Source: Pseudomonadota bacterium
Lineage (GTDB): Bacteria; Pseudomonadota; Alphaproteobacteria; Rhizobiales; JAKPQE01
DNA length: 64,000 nucleotides
Assembly: GCA_029572955.1 (NCBI GenBank)
Contig: JAKPQE010000020.1
Span: 62,001 to 126,000, forward strand
Direction of reading: 5' to 3'
Shown piece after piece: positions 1 to 10,498 of this stretch. The position numbers and the translations under genes are program-made. Position 1 is the first letter of the stretch; the number at the start of each line of letters is the position of its first letter. The notes under the pieces were generated by a model. It was not told the DNA's origin. It made no database searches and saw only the letters and a program-made list of their open reading frames with translations.

Positions 1-261
1 CGCGGCGGGCTGCAGGTCGAGGAGGACATTCTCGCCGCCCTCGACGACAACACGCTCGCGGCGGCAACGCTCGACGTCTTCGAGCGCGAGCCGCTGGCGC
101 CGTCGAGCCGGCTGTGGTCGCACCCAAAGGTGACGGTGACGCCGCACAACGCGGCGGTCAGCCAGCCGCAGGCGCTGACCCGCTATATCCTCGACCAGAT
201 CGCCCGGCACGAGACCGGCCTGGCCTTCGAGAACGTGGTCGACCGGACCGCCGGCTACTGA
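1..261 (+). CDS. ghrA: 2-hydroxyacid dehydrogenase (glyoxylate/hydroxypyruvate reductase A type), C-terminal part
   Basis: The frame is open from base 1 to a TGA at 259-261 and gives 86 residues that lack the true N-terminus. The stretch holds the end of the NAD(P)-binding domain of D-isomer-specific 2-hydroxyacid dehydrogenases: LDVFEREPL, followed by HPKVTVTPHNA, which carries the catalytic histidine. The C-terminus NVVDRTAGY matches GhrA-type enzymes, which reduce glyoxylate and hydroxypyruvate in the cytoplasm. Subfamily assignment is inferred from the short tail only. The ORF track misses it because the start lies outside the window. Confidence 0.8.
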   Translation, partial: RGGLQVEEDILAALDDNTLAAATLDVFEREPLAPSSRLWSHPKVTVTPHNAAVSQPQALTRYILDQIARHETGLAFENVVDRTAGY

Positions 262-351
262 GCGATCGCGCCGGCGACGCGCCGCGCAATGGCGTCGGCC
301 CCGCGCAGGCGGGCGCGCCATGATCAAATCAACATATTGAGAAAATTACAG

Positions 352-400
352 ATTCCCGCTCTCGCGGGAATGACGGGGTCTGGCTGGTGCCGGACCCCGT
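352..400. repeat. Double palindromic intergenic element
   Basis: Two adjacent inverted repeats lie in the gap between ghrA and maeB. The first is an 8-bp perfect stem (352-359 / 364-371) with a 4-nt loop. The second is a 12-bp stem (373-384 / 389-400, one G-T pair) with loop TGGT. No T-run follows, so they look more like a dispersed palindromic repeat than a classic intrinsic terminator, although they could stop transcripts converging from both genes. Confidence 0.6.
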
Positions 401-440
401 TTCGCGTCCGGAATCGCGGCAGGCACGGCTCTCGGCGTCG

Positions 441-482
441 CTCGACTTGTCCGAAAACCGGTGCCCGCTTTTCCGGGTCGAG
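441..482. repeat. Palindrome abutting the maeB stop codon
   Basis: CTCGAC at 441-446 pairs with GTCGAG at 477-482, and the interior GAAAACCGG / CCGCTTTTC pairs with one mismatch. The element ends two bases before the maeB stop. It resembles the small palindromic intergenic repeats (RIME-like) common in rhizobial genomes and probably forms the 3' end of the maeB mRNA. Confidence 0.5.
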
Positions 483-484
483 CT

Positions 485-2773
485 CTAGCCGCCGATGTCG
501 TAGGCGGCGAGTGCCGCCATGTTGACGATGTCGGAATCCCTGGCGCCGAGCGAGACGATCTGCACCGACTTGTCGAGGCCGACGAGCAGCGGACCGATGA
601 CCGTCGAGCCGCCGAGTTCCTGCAGCATCTTCGTCGAGATCGAGGCGGCGTGGAACGCCGGCATGATCAGCACGTTGGCCGGGCCCGACAGGCGGCAGAA
701 CGGATAGAGCGCCATGGCGTTCATGTTGAGCGCCACGTCGGCCGACATTTCGCCGTCATACTCGAAATCGACGCGGCGGCGGTCGAGGATCTGCACCGCC
801 TCGCGCAGCCGCTCGGAACGCTCGCCGGCCGGATGGCCGAAGGTCGAGTAGGCGAGCATGGCGACGCGCGGCTCGTAGCCGAAGCGACGGGCGACGCCGG
901 CCGCTTCCTCGGCGATGTCGGCGAGCTGCTCGGCGGTCGGCATGTCGTGGATCGCGGTATCGGCGATCAGCACGTTGCGGCCGCGGGCGAGCACCAGCGA
1001 GACGCCGACGGCGCGATGGCCGGGCTTGGGATCGATGACGCGGCGCACGTCCTCGAGCGCGACCGAATAGTTTCGGGTAACGCCGGTGACGAGCGCATCG
1101 GCATCGCCCATCGCGACCATCGAGGCGCCGAAATGGTTGCGGTCGTTGTTGATGAGGCGCTGGCAGTCGCGGAACAGATAGCCGTGGCGCTGCAGGCGCT
1201 CATACAGGAACTCGGCATATTCGTGCGCCCGCTTGGTGAAGCGGGCATTGACGATCTCGATGCCCTCGCGCAGCTCGACGCCGGCCATCGAGGCGGTGGC
1301 GCGGATCTCGTCCTCGCGGCCGACGAGGATCGCCGAGCCGAGGCCCTGGTTGACGAAGCTGACGGCGGCGCGGATGACCTGCTCCTCCTCGCCCTCGGCG
1401 AAGACGACGCGGCGGGGATTGCGCCGCACCTTCTCGAAGATGCGCTGCAGCGTGCCGGCGATCGGATCGCGGCGGGCGGAAAGCTGGGTCTTGTAGCCTT
1501 CCATGTCGACGATCGGCTGGCGGGCGACGCCCGATTCCATGGCGGCGCGGGCGACCGCCGGCGGGATCGCCGAGATGAGGCGCGGATCGAACGGCACCGG
1601 GATGATGTAGCCGGGGCCGAATTTCGGGCGCTGGCCCTGATAGGCGGCGGCGACCTCGTCCGGCACGTCCTCGCGGGCGAGGCGGGCGAGCGCCTCGGCG
1701 GCGGCGATCTTCATCTCCTCGTTGATGGTCGTGGCGCGCACGTCGAGGGCGCCGCGGAAGATGTAGGGGAAGCCGAGAACGTTGTTGATCTGGTTGGCGT
1801 AGTCGGAGCGGCCGGTCGCCATGATGGCGTCGTCGCGGACCTCGGCGACCTCCTCCGGGGTGATCTCCGGGTCGGGGTTGGCCATCGCGAAGATGATCGG
1901 GTTCTTGGCCATCGAGGCGACCATCTCGGGCGTCAGCGCACCCTTCTGGGAAAGGCCGAAGAAGACGTCGGCGCCTGCCATCGCCTCGGCGAGGGAGCGG
2001 GCCGGCGTGTCGGCGGCATGGGCCGACTTCCACTGGTTCATGCCCGCCTCGCGACCCTTGTAGATCGGGCCCTTGGTATCGCAGAGGATGACGTTGTCGT
2101 GCTTGAAGCCCATCGCCTTGATGAGCTCGACGCAGGCGATGCCGGCGGCGCCGGCGCCGTTGCACACGAGCCTGGTTTCGGCGATGTCGCGGCCGGTCAG
2201 GTGCAGCGCGTTGACGAGGCCGGCGGCGGCGATGATCGCGGTGCCGTGCTGGTCGTCGTGGAAGACCGGGATGTCCATCAGCTCGCGCAAGCGCTGCTCG
2301 ATGATGAAGCAGTCCGGCGCCTTGATGTCCTCGAGGTTGATGCCGCCGAAGGACGGGCCGAGATAGCGCACCGCGTTGATGAAGGCGTCGACATCCTTGG
2401 TGTCGACCTCGAGGTCGATGGAGTCGACGTCGGCGAAGCGCTTGAAGAGCACCGCCTTGCCTTCCATCACGGGCTTGGAGGCAAGGGCGCCGAGATCGCC
2501 GAGGCCGAGGATCGCCGTGCCGTTGGAGATGACGGCGACGAGATTGCCGCGGGCGGTGTAGTCGTAGGCGCGGGTCGGCGCCTCGGCGATGGCGCGCACC
2601 GGCGCGGCGACGCCCGGCGAATAGGCGAGCGCGAGGTCGCGCTGGGTCGCCATCGGCTTCGTCGCGACGATCTCGATCTTGCCCGGGCGGCCCTGCTGAT
2701 GGAACTGCAGGGCTTCCTGATCGGTGACGATGGGGCGCGTGACCGGCGCCTGCTGCTGCTTCTTGTCGGCCAT
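485..2773 (-). CDS. maeB: NADP-dependent malic enzyme with C-terminal phosphotransacetylase-like domain
   Basis: This is a 762-residue protein when started at MADKKQQQ; the 796-residue ORF in the track adds 34 unlikely residues. It oxidatively decarboxylates malate to pyruvate in the cytoplasm. The N-terminal two-thirds carry malic-enzyme signatures ([19 protein letters not shown], and the nucleotide motif GAGAAG). From about residue 430 a phosphate-acetyltransferase-like domain follows ([13 protein letters not shown]), which in rhizobial DME/TME enzymes is regulatory and not catalytic. The length fits that two-domain class. It is transcribed divergently from mutS across about 230 bp. Whether it prefers NAD or NADP cannot be read safely from the sequence. 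Confidence 0.93.
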   Translation of the reverse strand: MADKKQQQAPVTRPIVTDQEALQFHQQGRPGKIEIVATKPMATQRDLALAYSPGVAAPVRAIAEAPTRAYDYTARGNLVAVISNGTAILGLGDLGALASKPVMEGKAVLFKRFADVDSIDLEVDTKDVDAFINAVRYLGPSFGGINLEDIKAPDCFIIEQRLRELMDIPVFHDDQHGTAIIAAAGLVNALHLTGRDIAETRLVCNGAGAAGIACVELIKAMGFKHDNVILCDTKGPIYKGREAGMNQWKSAHAADTPARSLAEAMAGADVFFGLSQKGALTPEMVASMAKNPIIFAMANPDPEITPEEVAEVRDDAIMATGRSDYANQINNVLGFPYIFRGALDVRATTINEEMKIAAAEALARLAREDVPDEVAAAYQGQRPKFGPGYIIPVPFDPRLISAIPPAVARAAMESGVARQPIVDMEGYKTQLSARRDPIAGTLQRIFEKVRRNPRRVVFAEGEEEQVIRAAVSFVNQGLGSAILVGREDEIRATASMAGVELREGIEIVNARFTKRAHEYAEFLYERLQRHGYLFRDCQRLINNDRNHFGASMVAMGDADALVTGVTRNYSVALEDVRRVIDPKPGHRAVGVSLVLARGRNVLIADTAIHDMPTAEQLADIAEEAAGVARRFGYEPRVAMLAYSTFGHPAGERSERLREAVQILDRRRVDFEYDGEMSADVALNMNAMALYPFCRLSGPANVLIMPAFHAASISTKMLQELGGSTVIGPLLVGLDKSVQIVSLGARDSDIVNMAALAAYDIGG

Positions 2774-3004
2774 TTGGCGAATAATCCGGTTCCGGCGCGG
2801 CGCCGCGCGTCGCTGCGTCTGTTGTTCGAAAACCCGTGGAAATGTTTCTTCTAGCGCGGCTTCCGCCTCTCCCACAAGCGTCGAAAGCCTGCGACTATCG
2901 ATGAATCTCGGCCAATTGGCGGGAACGACGGTCCGCTTTCGGCGTCCGCACCGGTCGATCCGGCCGCTTCAATCGGCCCGCCGCATGATCTAAGGTCCCG
3001 CGCC

Positions 3005-5749
3005 ATGCAGGAAGAGACCGCCGAGCCGACATCAGCGACGCCGTTCCTCGACGTACCCGACGGGGCGCGGGTGACGCCGATGATGGAGCAGTATATCGAG
3101 ATCAAGACCGCCAATCCGGACAGCCTGTTGTTCTACCGGATGGGCGATTTCTACGAGCTGTTCTTCGACGATGCCGAGGTCGCCTCGCGGGCGCTCGGCA
3201 TCACGCTGACCAAGCGCGGCAAGCATCTCGGCGAGGACATCCCGATGTGCGGCCTGCCGGTGCATGCCGCCGACGAATATCTGCAGCGGCTGATCGCCCT
3301 CGGCCATCGCGTCGCCGTCTGCGAGCAGACCGAGGACCCGGCCGAGGCCAAGAAGCGCGGCGCGAAATCGGTCGTCCGGCGCGACGTCATCCGTCTCGTC
3401 ACGCCCGGCACCCTCACCGAGGACACGCTGCTCGATGCCGGGCGGCACAACTTCCTCGCCGCCCTCGACCGCCAGAAGACCGGCGAGGACGCCGACGACC
3501 ATTTCGCGATCTCCTGGATCGACATCTCGACCGGCGACTTCCGCGTCACCGAGACGACCCTCGACCGTCTTTCGGGCGACCTTGCCCGCATCGATCCGCG
3601 CGAGATCGTGCTGCCCGACGGCCTTCTCGGCGATCCCGACCTCAAGACGCTGCTTTCCGGCTCGCGGGCGGCCATTGCCCCGGTGCCGCGCGCCTTCTTC
3701 GACCGGGCGACCGCCGCCGAGCGCCTCGCCGGCTATTTCGGCGTCGCCTCGCTCGATGCCTTCGGCGACTTCTCGCGCCTCGAGCTTTCGGCCGCGGCCG
3801 GAGCGCTCGCCTATGTCGAGCGCACCCAGCTCGGCGCCCGCCCGCCGCTCGGCCGGCCGGTGCGCGAGGCGGCGAGCGCGGTGATGCTGATCGACGCGGC
3901 GACCCGCGCCAATCTGGAACTCACCCGGACCTTCGCCGGCGAGCGCCGCGGCAGCCTCCTCTCGGCCATCGACCGCACCCTCACCGGCCCCGGCCAGCGG
4001 CTTCTCGCCGAGCGCCTGTCGAGCCCGCTGACCGACCCGGCGGCGATCGACCGACGGCTCGACGCCGTCGGCTTCCTGCTCGAGGAGGCGGCCTTCCGCG
4101 ACGCGGTGCGCGACACCCTCAAACGGGCACCGGACATAGCCCGGGCGCTGTCGCGCCTCACCCTCGAGCGGGGCGGGCCGCGCGATCTCGGGGCGATCCG
4201 CGCCGGCTGCGAACTCGCCGGCGACCTCGCCGCGACGATCGCCCGCCATTCCGGCCTCGGCCTGCCGCCGGAGCTTGCCGAGATCCGCACGGCGCTCGAC
4301 GAGCTGCCCGGCGACCTCCTCGCCGCGCTCGCGGCGGCGCTCGACGACGAGCTGCCGCTCCTCAAGCGTGACGGCGGCTTCGTGCGCGCCGGCCACTCGG
4401 CCGACCTCGACGAGGCGCGCGAGCTGCGCGACCAGAGCCGGCAGGTGATCGCCGGACTGCAGGCGACCTATGCCGCCGAGACCGAGGTGCGCGCCCTCAA
4501 GGTGCGCCACAACAACGTGCTCGGCTATTTCGTCGAGGTGCCGGCGAACCATGCCGAGCGCTTCCTGTCGGCGCCGCTCAACGCCCGCTTCATCCACCGC
4601 CAGACGATGGCCGGTGCGGTGCGGTTCTCCACGACCGAACTCGGCGAACTCGAGGCGCGGATCGCCAGCGCCGGCGAGCGGGCGCTGGCGATCGAGCTCG
4701 CGGCCTTCGCCGACCTCGCCGATCGGGTGATCGCGGCGAGCGAGGAGCTGAAGCGGGCGGCCCGGGCGCTCGCGACCCTCGACGTCACCGCCGCCCTCGC
4801 CGCCCGCGCCGAGGAAGGCGGCTATTGCCGGCCGCTGGTCGATACCTCGCTCGCCTTCGCCATCGAGGGCGGTCGCCATCCGGTCGTCGAGGAGGCGCTG
4901 AGGGCAGCGAGCGGCGAGCCGTTCGTCGCCAACGACTGCGACCTTTCGAGCGACGACGGGGCCGGCAGGATCTGGCTCTTGACCGGTCCGAACATGGCCG
5001 GCAAGTCGACCTTCCTCCGGCAGAACGCGCTGATCGCCGTGATCGCCCAGGCCGGCAGCTTCGTGCCGGCGCGGGCCGCCCGTATCGGCGTCGTCGATCG
5101 ATTGTTCAGCCGCGTCGGCGCGTCCGACGACCTCGCCCGCGGCCGCTCGACCTTCATGGTCGAGATGATCGAGACGGCGGCGATCCTCAACCAGGCCGGC
5201 CCGCGCGCCCTCGTCATCCTCGACGAGATCGGCCGCGGCACGGCGACCTTCGACGGCCTTTCCATCGCCTGGGCGGCGATCGAGCACCTGCACGAGGTCA
5301 ACCGCTCGCGGGCGCTGTTCGCCACCCATTATCACGAGCTGACCGCGCTCTCGGAGCGCCTCGGCCGGCTCTTCAACGCCACGGTGAAGGTCAAGGAATG
5401 GAACGGCGAGGTGGTCTTCCTGCACGAGATCGCGCCGGGCGCCGCCGACCGTTCCTACGGCATTCAGGTGGCGCGCCTCGCCGGCCTGCCGCCGGCGGTG
5501 ATCGGCCGGGCGCGCGAGGTGCTCGACAAGCTGGAAACCAGCGACAGGAAGTCGCCGGCCGATCTCCTCGTCGACGATTTGCCGCTGTTCTCGGCGACCG
5601 TTCCGGCCGCCGCGCCGAAAGGCGATCCGGCGCTCGACGAGCTGCTTTGCGCCCTCGACGGCGTGTCGCCGGACGACATGAGCCCGCGCCAGGCGCTGGA
5701 GGCGCTCTATGCCCTCAAGACCCTGCGCGCCCGCCAGAAGCCGCGATGA
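3005..5749 (+). CDS. mutS: DNA mismatch repair ATPase MutS
   Basis: The 914-residue cytoplasmic protein recognises mispaired bases and recruits MutL. The mismatch-reading motif [15 protein letters not shown] lies near residue 40, the Walker A motif GPNMAGKST at about 661-669, and the Walker B/signature region [13 protein letters not shown] follows, with the downstream ATHYHEL. The length is that of the MutS1 family. The start is 231 bp from divergent maeB. The protein ends 95 bp before glnD and is followed by a short stem and a T-rich tract. Confidence 0.97.
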   Translation: MQEETAEPTSATPFLDVPDGARVTPMMEQYIEIKTANPDSLLFYRMGDFYELFFDDAEVASRALGITLTKRGKHLGEDIPMCGLPVHAADEYLQRLIALGHRVAVCEQTEDPAEAKKRGAKSVVRRDVIRLVTPGTLTEDTLLDAGRHNFLAALDRQKTGEDADDHFAISWIDISTGDFRVTETTLDRLSGDLARIDPREIVLPDGLLGDPDLKTLLSGSRAAIAPVPRAFFDRATAAERLAGYFGVASLDAFGDFSRLELSAAAGALAYVERTQLGARPPLGRPVREAASAVMLIDAATRANLELTRTFAGERRGSLLSAIDRTLTGPGQRLLAERLSSPLTDPAAIDRRLDAVGFLLEEAAFRDAVRDTLKRAPDIARALSRLTLERGGPRDLGAIRAGCELAGDLAATIARHSGLGLPPELAEIRTALDELPGDLLAALAAALDDELPLLKRDGGFVRAGHSADLDEARELRDQSRQVIAGLQATYAAETEVRALKVRHNNVLGYFVEVPANHAERFLSAPLNARFIHRQTMAGAVRFSTTELGELEARIASAGERALAIELAAFADLADRVIAASEELKRAARALATLDVTAALAARAEEGGYCRPLVDTSLAFAIEGGRHPVVEEALRAASGEPFVANDCDLSSDDGAGRIWLLTGPNMAGKSTFLRQNALIAVIAQAGSFVPARAARIGVVDRLFSRVGASDDLARGRSTFMVEMIETAAILNQAGPRALVILDEIGRGTATFDGLSIAWAAIEHLHEVNRSRALFATHYHELTALSERLGRLFNATVKVKEWNGEVVFLHEIAPGAADRSYGIQVARLAGLPPAVIGRAREVLDKLETSDRKSPADLLVDDLPLFSATVPAAAPKGDPALDELLCALDGVSPDDMSPRQALEALYALKTLRARQKPR

Positions 5750-5757
5750 ATCCGCCG

Positions 5758-5785
5758 GCCCCGGTCTGAGGGCTTTTTTCTTTTT
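5758..5785 (+). terminator. Possible weak intrinsic terminator after mutS
   Basis: A 4-bp GCCC/GGGC stem (5758-5761 / 5770-5773) is followed directly by six T, one C and five T. The stem is short, so termination may be partial and allow read-through into glnD. Confidence 0.35.
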
Positions 5786-5844
5786 CTGAAAATGCTCTAA
5801 TTTCCGGCGCGAACGCCCCTCGCCCATCCCGAACGGGAAAGCCC

Positions 5845-8649
5845 ATGTCGAAAAGCACCGTCGATGTCTCCGAGCTGATCGATGCCGAAGCACTCGGCGC
5901 GGAGTTCTCGGCCCTTGCCGAGAGCAACAAGAGCGAAAGCGCGGTGCGCCTGGAGATCACCCGGCGACTGAAGGAGGTGATGGCCTCCTCGCGCGAGAAG
6001 GCCTGGGCGATGCTGCACAAGGATGGCGGGGGCACGCTCTGTGCCGAGCGGCTGTCGCTCGTCCAGGACGACATCATCCGCACGATCTTCGATTTCGCCA
6101 CCGGCCACGTCTACCGGGCGCAGAACCCTTCGGCGGCCGAACGCATCTCGGTCGTCGCCGTCGGCGGCTACGGTCGCGGGACGCTGGCGCCGGGCTCCGA
6201 CATCGATCTCCTGTTCGTGCTGCCCTACAAGCAGACGCCGTGGGGCGAGAGCATCGTCGAATACATCCTCTACATGCTCTGGGATCTCGGCCTGAAGGTC
6301 GGCCACGCGACGCGCTCGATCGACGAATGCATCCGCCTGTCGCGCGGCGACCTCACCATCCGCACCGCCGTTCTCGAGGCCCGCTACATCTACGGCGACG
6401 AGGCGCTCTACGACGACCTCGTGCGGCGCTTCGACGAGGAAGTGGTGCGACCGAGCGGGCCGGAATTCATCGCCGCCAAGCTCGCCGAGCGCGACGAGCG
6501 CCATCGCCGCCAGGGCGCCTCGCGCTATGTCGTCGAGCCCAACGTCAAGGAGGGCAAGGGCGGCCTGCGCGACCTGCACACGCTCTACTGGATCGGCAAG
6601 TATTTCTACCGGGTGCGCACGCCGGGCGAGCTGATCAAGGCCGGCGTCTTCACCCGCAAGGAATACAATCTCTTCAGGAAGTGCGAGGACTTCCTGTGGG
6701 CGGTGCGCTGCCACCTGCACTTCGTGACCGGCCGGGCCGAGGAGCGGCTGACCTTCGACATGCAGCCCGAACTCGCGCGTCGGCTCGGCTATACCGAGCA
6801 TCCGGGCCTGAAGGACGTCGAGCGCTTCATGAAGCACTACTTCCTCGTCGCCAAGGACGTCGGGGACCTGACGCGCATCTTCTGCTCGGAGCTCGAGGAG
6901 CGCCACGCCAAGCAGACGCCGGTGCTCAACCGGTTCCTCGACACGATCAAGCGGCGCCGGCACCACAAGATCCGCGGCTCGACCGACTTCATCGTCGACA
7001 ACGACCGCATCAACATCGCCGACGAGAACGCGTTCGAGCGCGACCCGGTCAACATCATCCGGGTGTTCCATCTCGCCGACCGCTACGACCTCGCCTTCCA
7101 TCCGGACGCGATGCGGCAGATCACCCGTTCGCTCGGCCTCGTCAATTCGCGCCTGCGCGACGATCCAGAGGCCAATGCGCTGTTCCTCGACATCATCGCC
7201 TCGAAGAACGAGCCGGAGCTGGTGCTCCGGCGCATGAACGAGGCGGGCGTGCTCGGTCGCTTCGTTCCCGATTTCGGCAAGATCGTCGCGATGATGCAGT
7301 TCAACATGTACCACCACTACACGGTGGACGAGCATCTGCTCAGGGCGATCGGCTTCCTGTCGTCGATCGAGAAGGGCCAGCTCGCCGACGAGCATCCGCT
7401 GTCGCACGAGATCGTCTCCGGCCTCGCCAACCGGCAGGTGCTCTATCTCGCGGTCTTCCTGCACGACATCGCCAAGGGCCGGCCGGAGGACCATTCGGTC
7501 GCCGGCGCCAAGATCGCGCGCCGCATCGGCCCGCGTCTCGGCCTGTCGCGGGCCGAGACCGACACGGTCGCCTGGCTCGTCGAGCATCATCTGACGATGA
7601 GCGTCTACGCGCAGTCGCGCGATCTCAACGACCGCAAGACGATCAACGATTTCGCGGCGATCGTGCAGAGCCTCGAGCGACTGAAGATGCTGCTGATCCT
7701 CACCGTCGCCGACATCCGGGCGGTCGGGCCGGGCGTCTGGAACGGCTGGAAAGGCCAGCTTCTCAGGACCCTCTACTACGAGACCGAGCAGGTGCTGACC
7801 GGCGGCCAGTCGGACACGACGCGGGCGCGCCGGGTCGAGCTCGCCAAGCAGGAACTCGGCGGCGCGCTCGGCCGCTGGGAAGAGGCGGACCGCGAGCGTT
7901 ATTTCGGCCTCCACTATCCGGCCTACTGGCTGCGCGTCGACCTGCCGCGCAAGATCAGCCACGCTCATCTGATCGCCGAGGCCGACGCGGCCGGCCGCAC
8001 CATGGCGACCGACCTCACCATCCACGCCTTCGAGGGGGTGACCGAGCTGACCGTGCTCGCTCCCGACCATCCGCGGCTCCTGTCGATCATCGCCGGGGCA
8101 TGTTCGGCCTGCTCGGCCAACATCGTCGACGCCCAGATCTACACCACCACCGACGGGCGGGCGCTCGACGCGATCTTCATCTCGCGCGCCTTCGACGACG
8201 ACGCCGACGAGTTCCGGCGCGCCGCCAAGGTGACCAAGACCATCGAAAGCGTGCTGCGCGGCGAGGCGCAGGCGACCAGCCTCGTCACCCAGCGGGCGCC
8301 CTCCAAGGTCAAGGCGAAGGCCTTCAAGCTCGAGCCGCAGGTGCTCGTCACCAACGCCTGGTCGAACCTCTACACGGTCATCGAGGTCGGCGGCCTCGAC
8401 CGGCCGGGCCTGCTGTTCGACCTGACGACGGCGATATCGGACCTCAACCTCAACATCGTCTCGGCGCATGTCGCGACCTTCGGCGAGCGGGCGATCGACG
8501 TCTTCTACGTCACCGACCTGATGGGCCAGAAGATCACCAACGGCAATCGCGAGGCGGCGATCCGGCGGCGGCTCGTCCAGGTGTTCGAGCGCGGCACCAA
8601 GCCCGAGGAACGCCGGCCGGCGCCGAAGCGCGTCGGCGAGCGCGCCTGA
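5845..8649 (+). CDS. glnD: Bifunctional [protein-PII] uridylyltransferase/uridylyl-removing enzyme GlnD
   Basis: The 934-residue cytoplasmic sensor adds UMP to PII proteins when glutamine is low and removes it when glutamine is high. Domains in order: nucleotidyltransferase with GGYGRGTLAPGSDID near residues 107-119; a central helical region; an HD domain with FLHDIAKGR near 537-545 for deuridylylation; and two C-terminal ACT domains (LTVLAPDHPRLLS and GLDRPGLLFDLT) that bind glutamine. The length is normal for the family. Its substrate GlnK is encoded at 61.4 kb in the same window. Order glnD-murJ-trpS is conserved in Hyphomicrobiales. Confidence 0.97.
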   Translation: MSKSTVDVSELIDAEALGAEFSALAESNKSESAVRLEITRRLKEVMASSREKAWAMLHKDGGGTLCAERLSLVQDDIIRTIFDFATGHVYRAQNPSAAERISVVAVGGYGRGTLAPGSDIDLLFVLPYKQTPWGESIVEYILYMLWDLGLKVGHATRSIDECIRLSRGDLTIRTAVLEARYIYGDEALYDDLVRRFDEEVVRPSGPEFIAAKLAERDERHRRQGASRYVVEPNVKEGKGGLRDLHTLYWIGKYFYRVRTPGELIKAGVFTRKEYNLFRKCEDFLWAVRCHLHFVTGRAEERLTFDMQPELARRLGYTEHPGLKDVERFMKHYFLVAKDVGDLTRIFCSELEERHAKQTPVLNRFLDTIKRRRHHKIRGSTDFIVDNDRINIADENAFERDPVNIIRVFHLADRYDLAFHPDAMRQITRSLGLVNSRLRDDPEANALFLDIIASKNEPELVLRRMNEAGVLGRFVPDFGKIVAMMQFNMYHHYTVDEHLLRAIGFLSSIEKGQLADEHPLSHEIVSGLANRQVLYLAVFLHDIAKGRPEDHSVAGAKIARRIGPRLGLSRAETDTVAWLVEHHLTMSVYAQSRDLNDRKTINDFAAIVQSLERLKMLLILTVADIRAVGPGVWNGWKGQLLRTLYYETEQVLTGGQSDTTRARRVELAKQELGGALGRWEEADRERYFGLHYPAYWLRVDLPRKISHAHLIAEADAAGRTMATDLTIHAFEGVTELTVLAPDHPRLLSIIAGACSACSANIVDAQIYTTTDGRALDAIFISRAFDDDADEFRRAAKVTKTIESVLRGEAQATSLVTQRAPSKVKAKAFKLEPQVLVTNAWSNLYTVIEVGGLDRPGLLFDLTTAISDLNLNIVSAHVATFGERAIDVFYVTDLMGQKITNGNREAAIRRRLVQVFERGTKPEERRPAPKRVGERA

Positions 8650-8807
8650 CCGGCCCGCAACCCGGGGCACCGCTCACTGACGCAAAGCGGTGCCCACATT
8701 TGCCGCAAAACCCTCTATGATCCGCGCCGGCCGGGGGCGATTCATGGCGTCCGGCCGTTCCGATCCGGCGGCCCGGGGCACCGAGCCGTCACCCAAGGGC
8801 GCCCGCG

Positions 8808-10370
8808 ATGAGCCTTCTGAAGAATTTCGCCACCGTCGGCGGCGCCACGCTTTCCAGCCGCGTGCTCGGCTTCGTGCGCGACATGTTCGTCGCCGCCGCC
8901 CTCGGCACCGGGGCGGTCGCCGACGCCTATTTCGTCGCCTTCCGCTTTCCCAACCTCTTCCGCCGGCTGTTCGCCGAAGGCGCGTTCAACTCGGCCTTCA
9001 TTCCGCTCTTTGCCAAGGAACTCGAGGGCGAGGGCCGCGAGATCGCCCGGCGCTTCGCCGAGGACGCGCTCGCCGGCCTGCTGATGGCGCTCCTCGTGCT
9101 GACCGCGGTCGCCGAGATCGCCATGCCGCTCCTCATGTACGTGATGGCGCCGGGCTTTGCCGCCGATCCGGGCAAGTTCGACCTCACCGTGCTTCTGACC
9201 CGCATCGCCTTTCCCTATCTGATGCTGGTCTCGCTGCTCGCCCTTTTCAGCGGCGTTCTCAACGGCTTCGGCAAGTTCGCGGCGGCCGCCTTCGCGCCGA
9301 CCCTGCTCAACGTCGTGCTGATCGCCGCGCTCGTCCTCATCTTCCACCATGGCCTCGCCGGTACCGAGGAGGCCGGCTACTGGCTGACCTGGGCGGTCGT
9401 CGTCGGCGGCGTCGCCCAGCTCGCGATGGTGCTCGTCGCGCTCCGCCGCATCGACTTCAACCTGAAGCTCCGCCGGCCGCGCATGACACCGGGCATGCGC
9501 CGGCTGATCGCCCTCGGCGTGCCGGGTGTCGTCGCCGGCGGCATCACCCAGATCAACATCGTCATCGGCACGATGATCGCCTCGCTGCAGCCGGGCGCCG
9601 TCAGCTATCTCTACTATGCCGACCGGCTCTACCAGCTGCCGCTCGGCGTCGTCGGCATCGCCATCGGCGTGGTGCTGCTGCCCGAGCTTTCCCGCCGCCT
9701 CAAGGGCGACGACATCGACGGCGCACGCCACACGCAGAACCGCTCGCTGGAATTCGCCATGGTGCTGACACTGCCCTCGGCGGTGGCGCTCACCGTCGCG
9801 GCGGTGCCGATCGTCCAGGTGCTGTTCGAGCGCGGCGCCTTCGGCGCGTCCGACACCATCGCCACGGCCGAGGCGCTCGCGGCCTTCTCCCTCGGCCTGC
9901 CGGCCTTCGTCCTCATCAAGGTGTTCTCGCCAGGCTTCTTTGCCCGCGAGGACACCAAGACGCCGATGTACTATGCCGGCGTCGCCGTCGCGGTGAACGT
10001 CGCCGCCAGCCTCGCGCTCTTTCCGTTCCTCTCCCATGTCGGCATCGCGATCGCCACCTCGCTCGCCGGCTGGGTCAATGCGGCGCTGCTGTTCCTCACG
10101 CTGCGCCGGCGCGGCCAGTGGACCTTCGATGCGGCGCTGAAGCGCCGGCTGCCGCGGCTCGTCGCCTCGAGCGTCATGATGGGCGGCATCGTGTGGTATC
10201 TCGGCGGCCTGCTCGCGCCCTGGCTTTCGCGCGAGGCGAACCTGCTGGAACGCGGCGGCGCGCTCGGCGTGCTCGTCCTTGCCGGCGTCGTCGCCTTCTT
10301 CGCGCTCGCCCAGTTTTCCGGCGCCGCGGACCTTTCCGTCCTCAAGCGCCAGCTCGTCCGCCGGCGCTGA
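8808..10370 (+). CDS. murJ: Lipid II flippase MurJ (MviN family)
   Basis: The 520-residue polytopic inner-membrane protein has about 14 hydrophobic segments and moves undecaprenyl-linked peptidoglycan precursor to the periplasm. It begins with the typical MSLLKNFATVGGATLSSRVLG, followed by GFVRDMFVAAALG and FRFPNLFRRLFAEGAFN, whose conserved arginines are needed for transport in studied MurJ proteins. It ends with a short basic tail. The gap to glnD is 158 bp, in which I see no gene. Confidence 0.96.
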   Translation: MSLLKNFATVGGATLSSRVLGFVRDMFVAAALGTGAVADAYFVAFRFPNLFRRLFAEGAFNSAFIPLFAKELEGEGREIARRFAEDALAGLLMALLVLTAVAEIAMPLLMYVMAPGFAADPGKFDLTVLLTRIAFPYLMLVSLLALFSGVLNGFGKFAAAAFAPTLLNVVLIAALVLIFHHGLAGTEEAGYWLTWAVVVGGVAQLAMVLVALRRIDFNLKLRRPRMTPGMRRLIALGVPGVVAGGITQINIVIGTMIASLQPGAVSYLYYADRLYQLPLGVVGIAIGVVLLPELSRRLKGDDIDGARHTQNRSLEFAMVLTLPSAVALTVAAVPIVQVLFERGAFGASDTIATAEALAAFSLGLPAFVLIKVFSPGFFAREDTKTPMYYAGVAVAVNVAASLALFPFLSHVGIAIATSLAGWVNAALLFLTLRRRGQWTFDAALKRRLPRLVASSVMMGGIVWYLGGLLAPWLSREANLLERGGALGVLVLAGVVAFFALAQFSGAADLSVLKRQLVRRR

Positions 10371-10498
10371 GCGCGGCACCAAGCAACCCTCCTTGCCGAA
10401 ATGGTCCCGCCGGGGCTTGTGCGGCGCGCGCCGGTCCGCCATAACCGCCGCGAACCGGCCGCAACGGCCGCCGATCCGCCAGACTGGAGGCAGAAGGA

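Noticed and set aside
461-2854. 797-residue plus-strand ORF opposite maeB
   Set aside because: It mirrors maeB in a high-GC genome, has Asp/His/Arg-rich low-complexity translation, and shows no known motif, while maeB is fully conserved.
3032-5893. 953-residue minus-strand ORF opposite mutS
   Set aside because: Antisense shadow with biased Arg/Glu/Gly composition and no family motifs.
5797-8670. 957-residue minus-strand ORF opposite glnD
   Set aside because: Antisense shadow; glnD carries all expected catalytic motifs.
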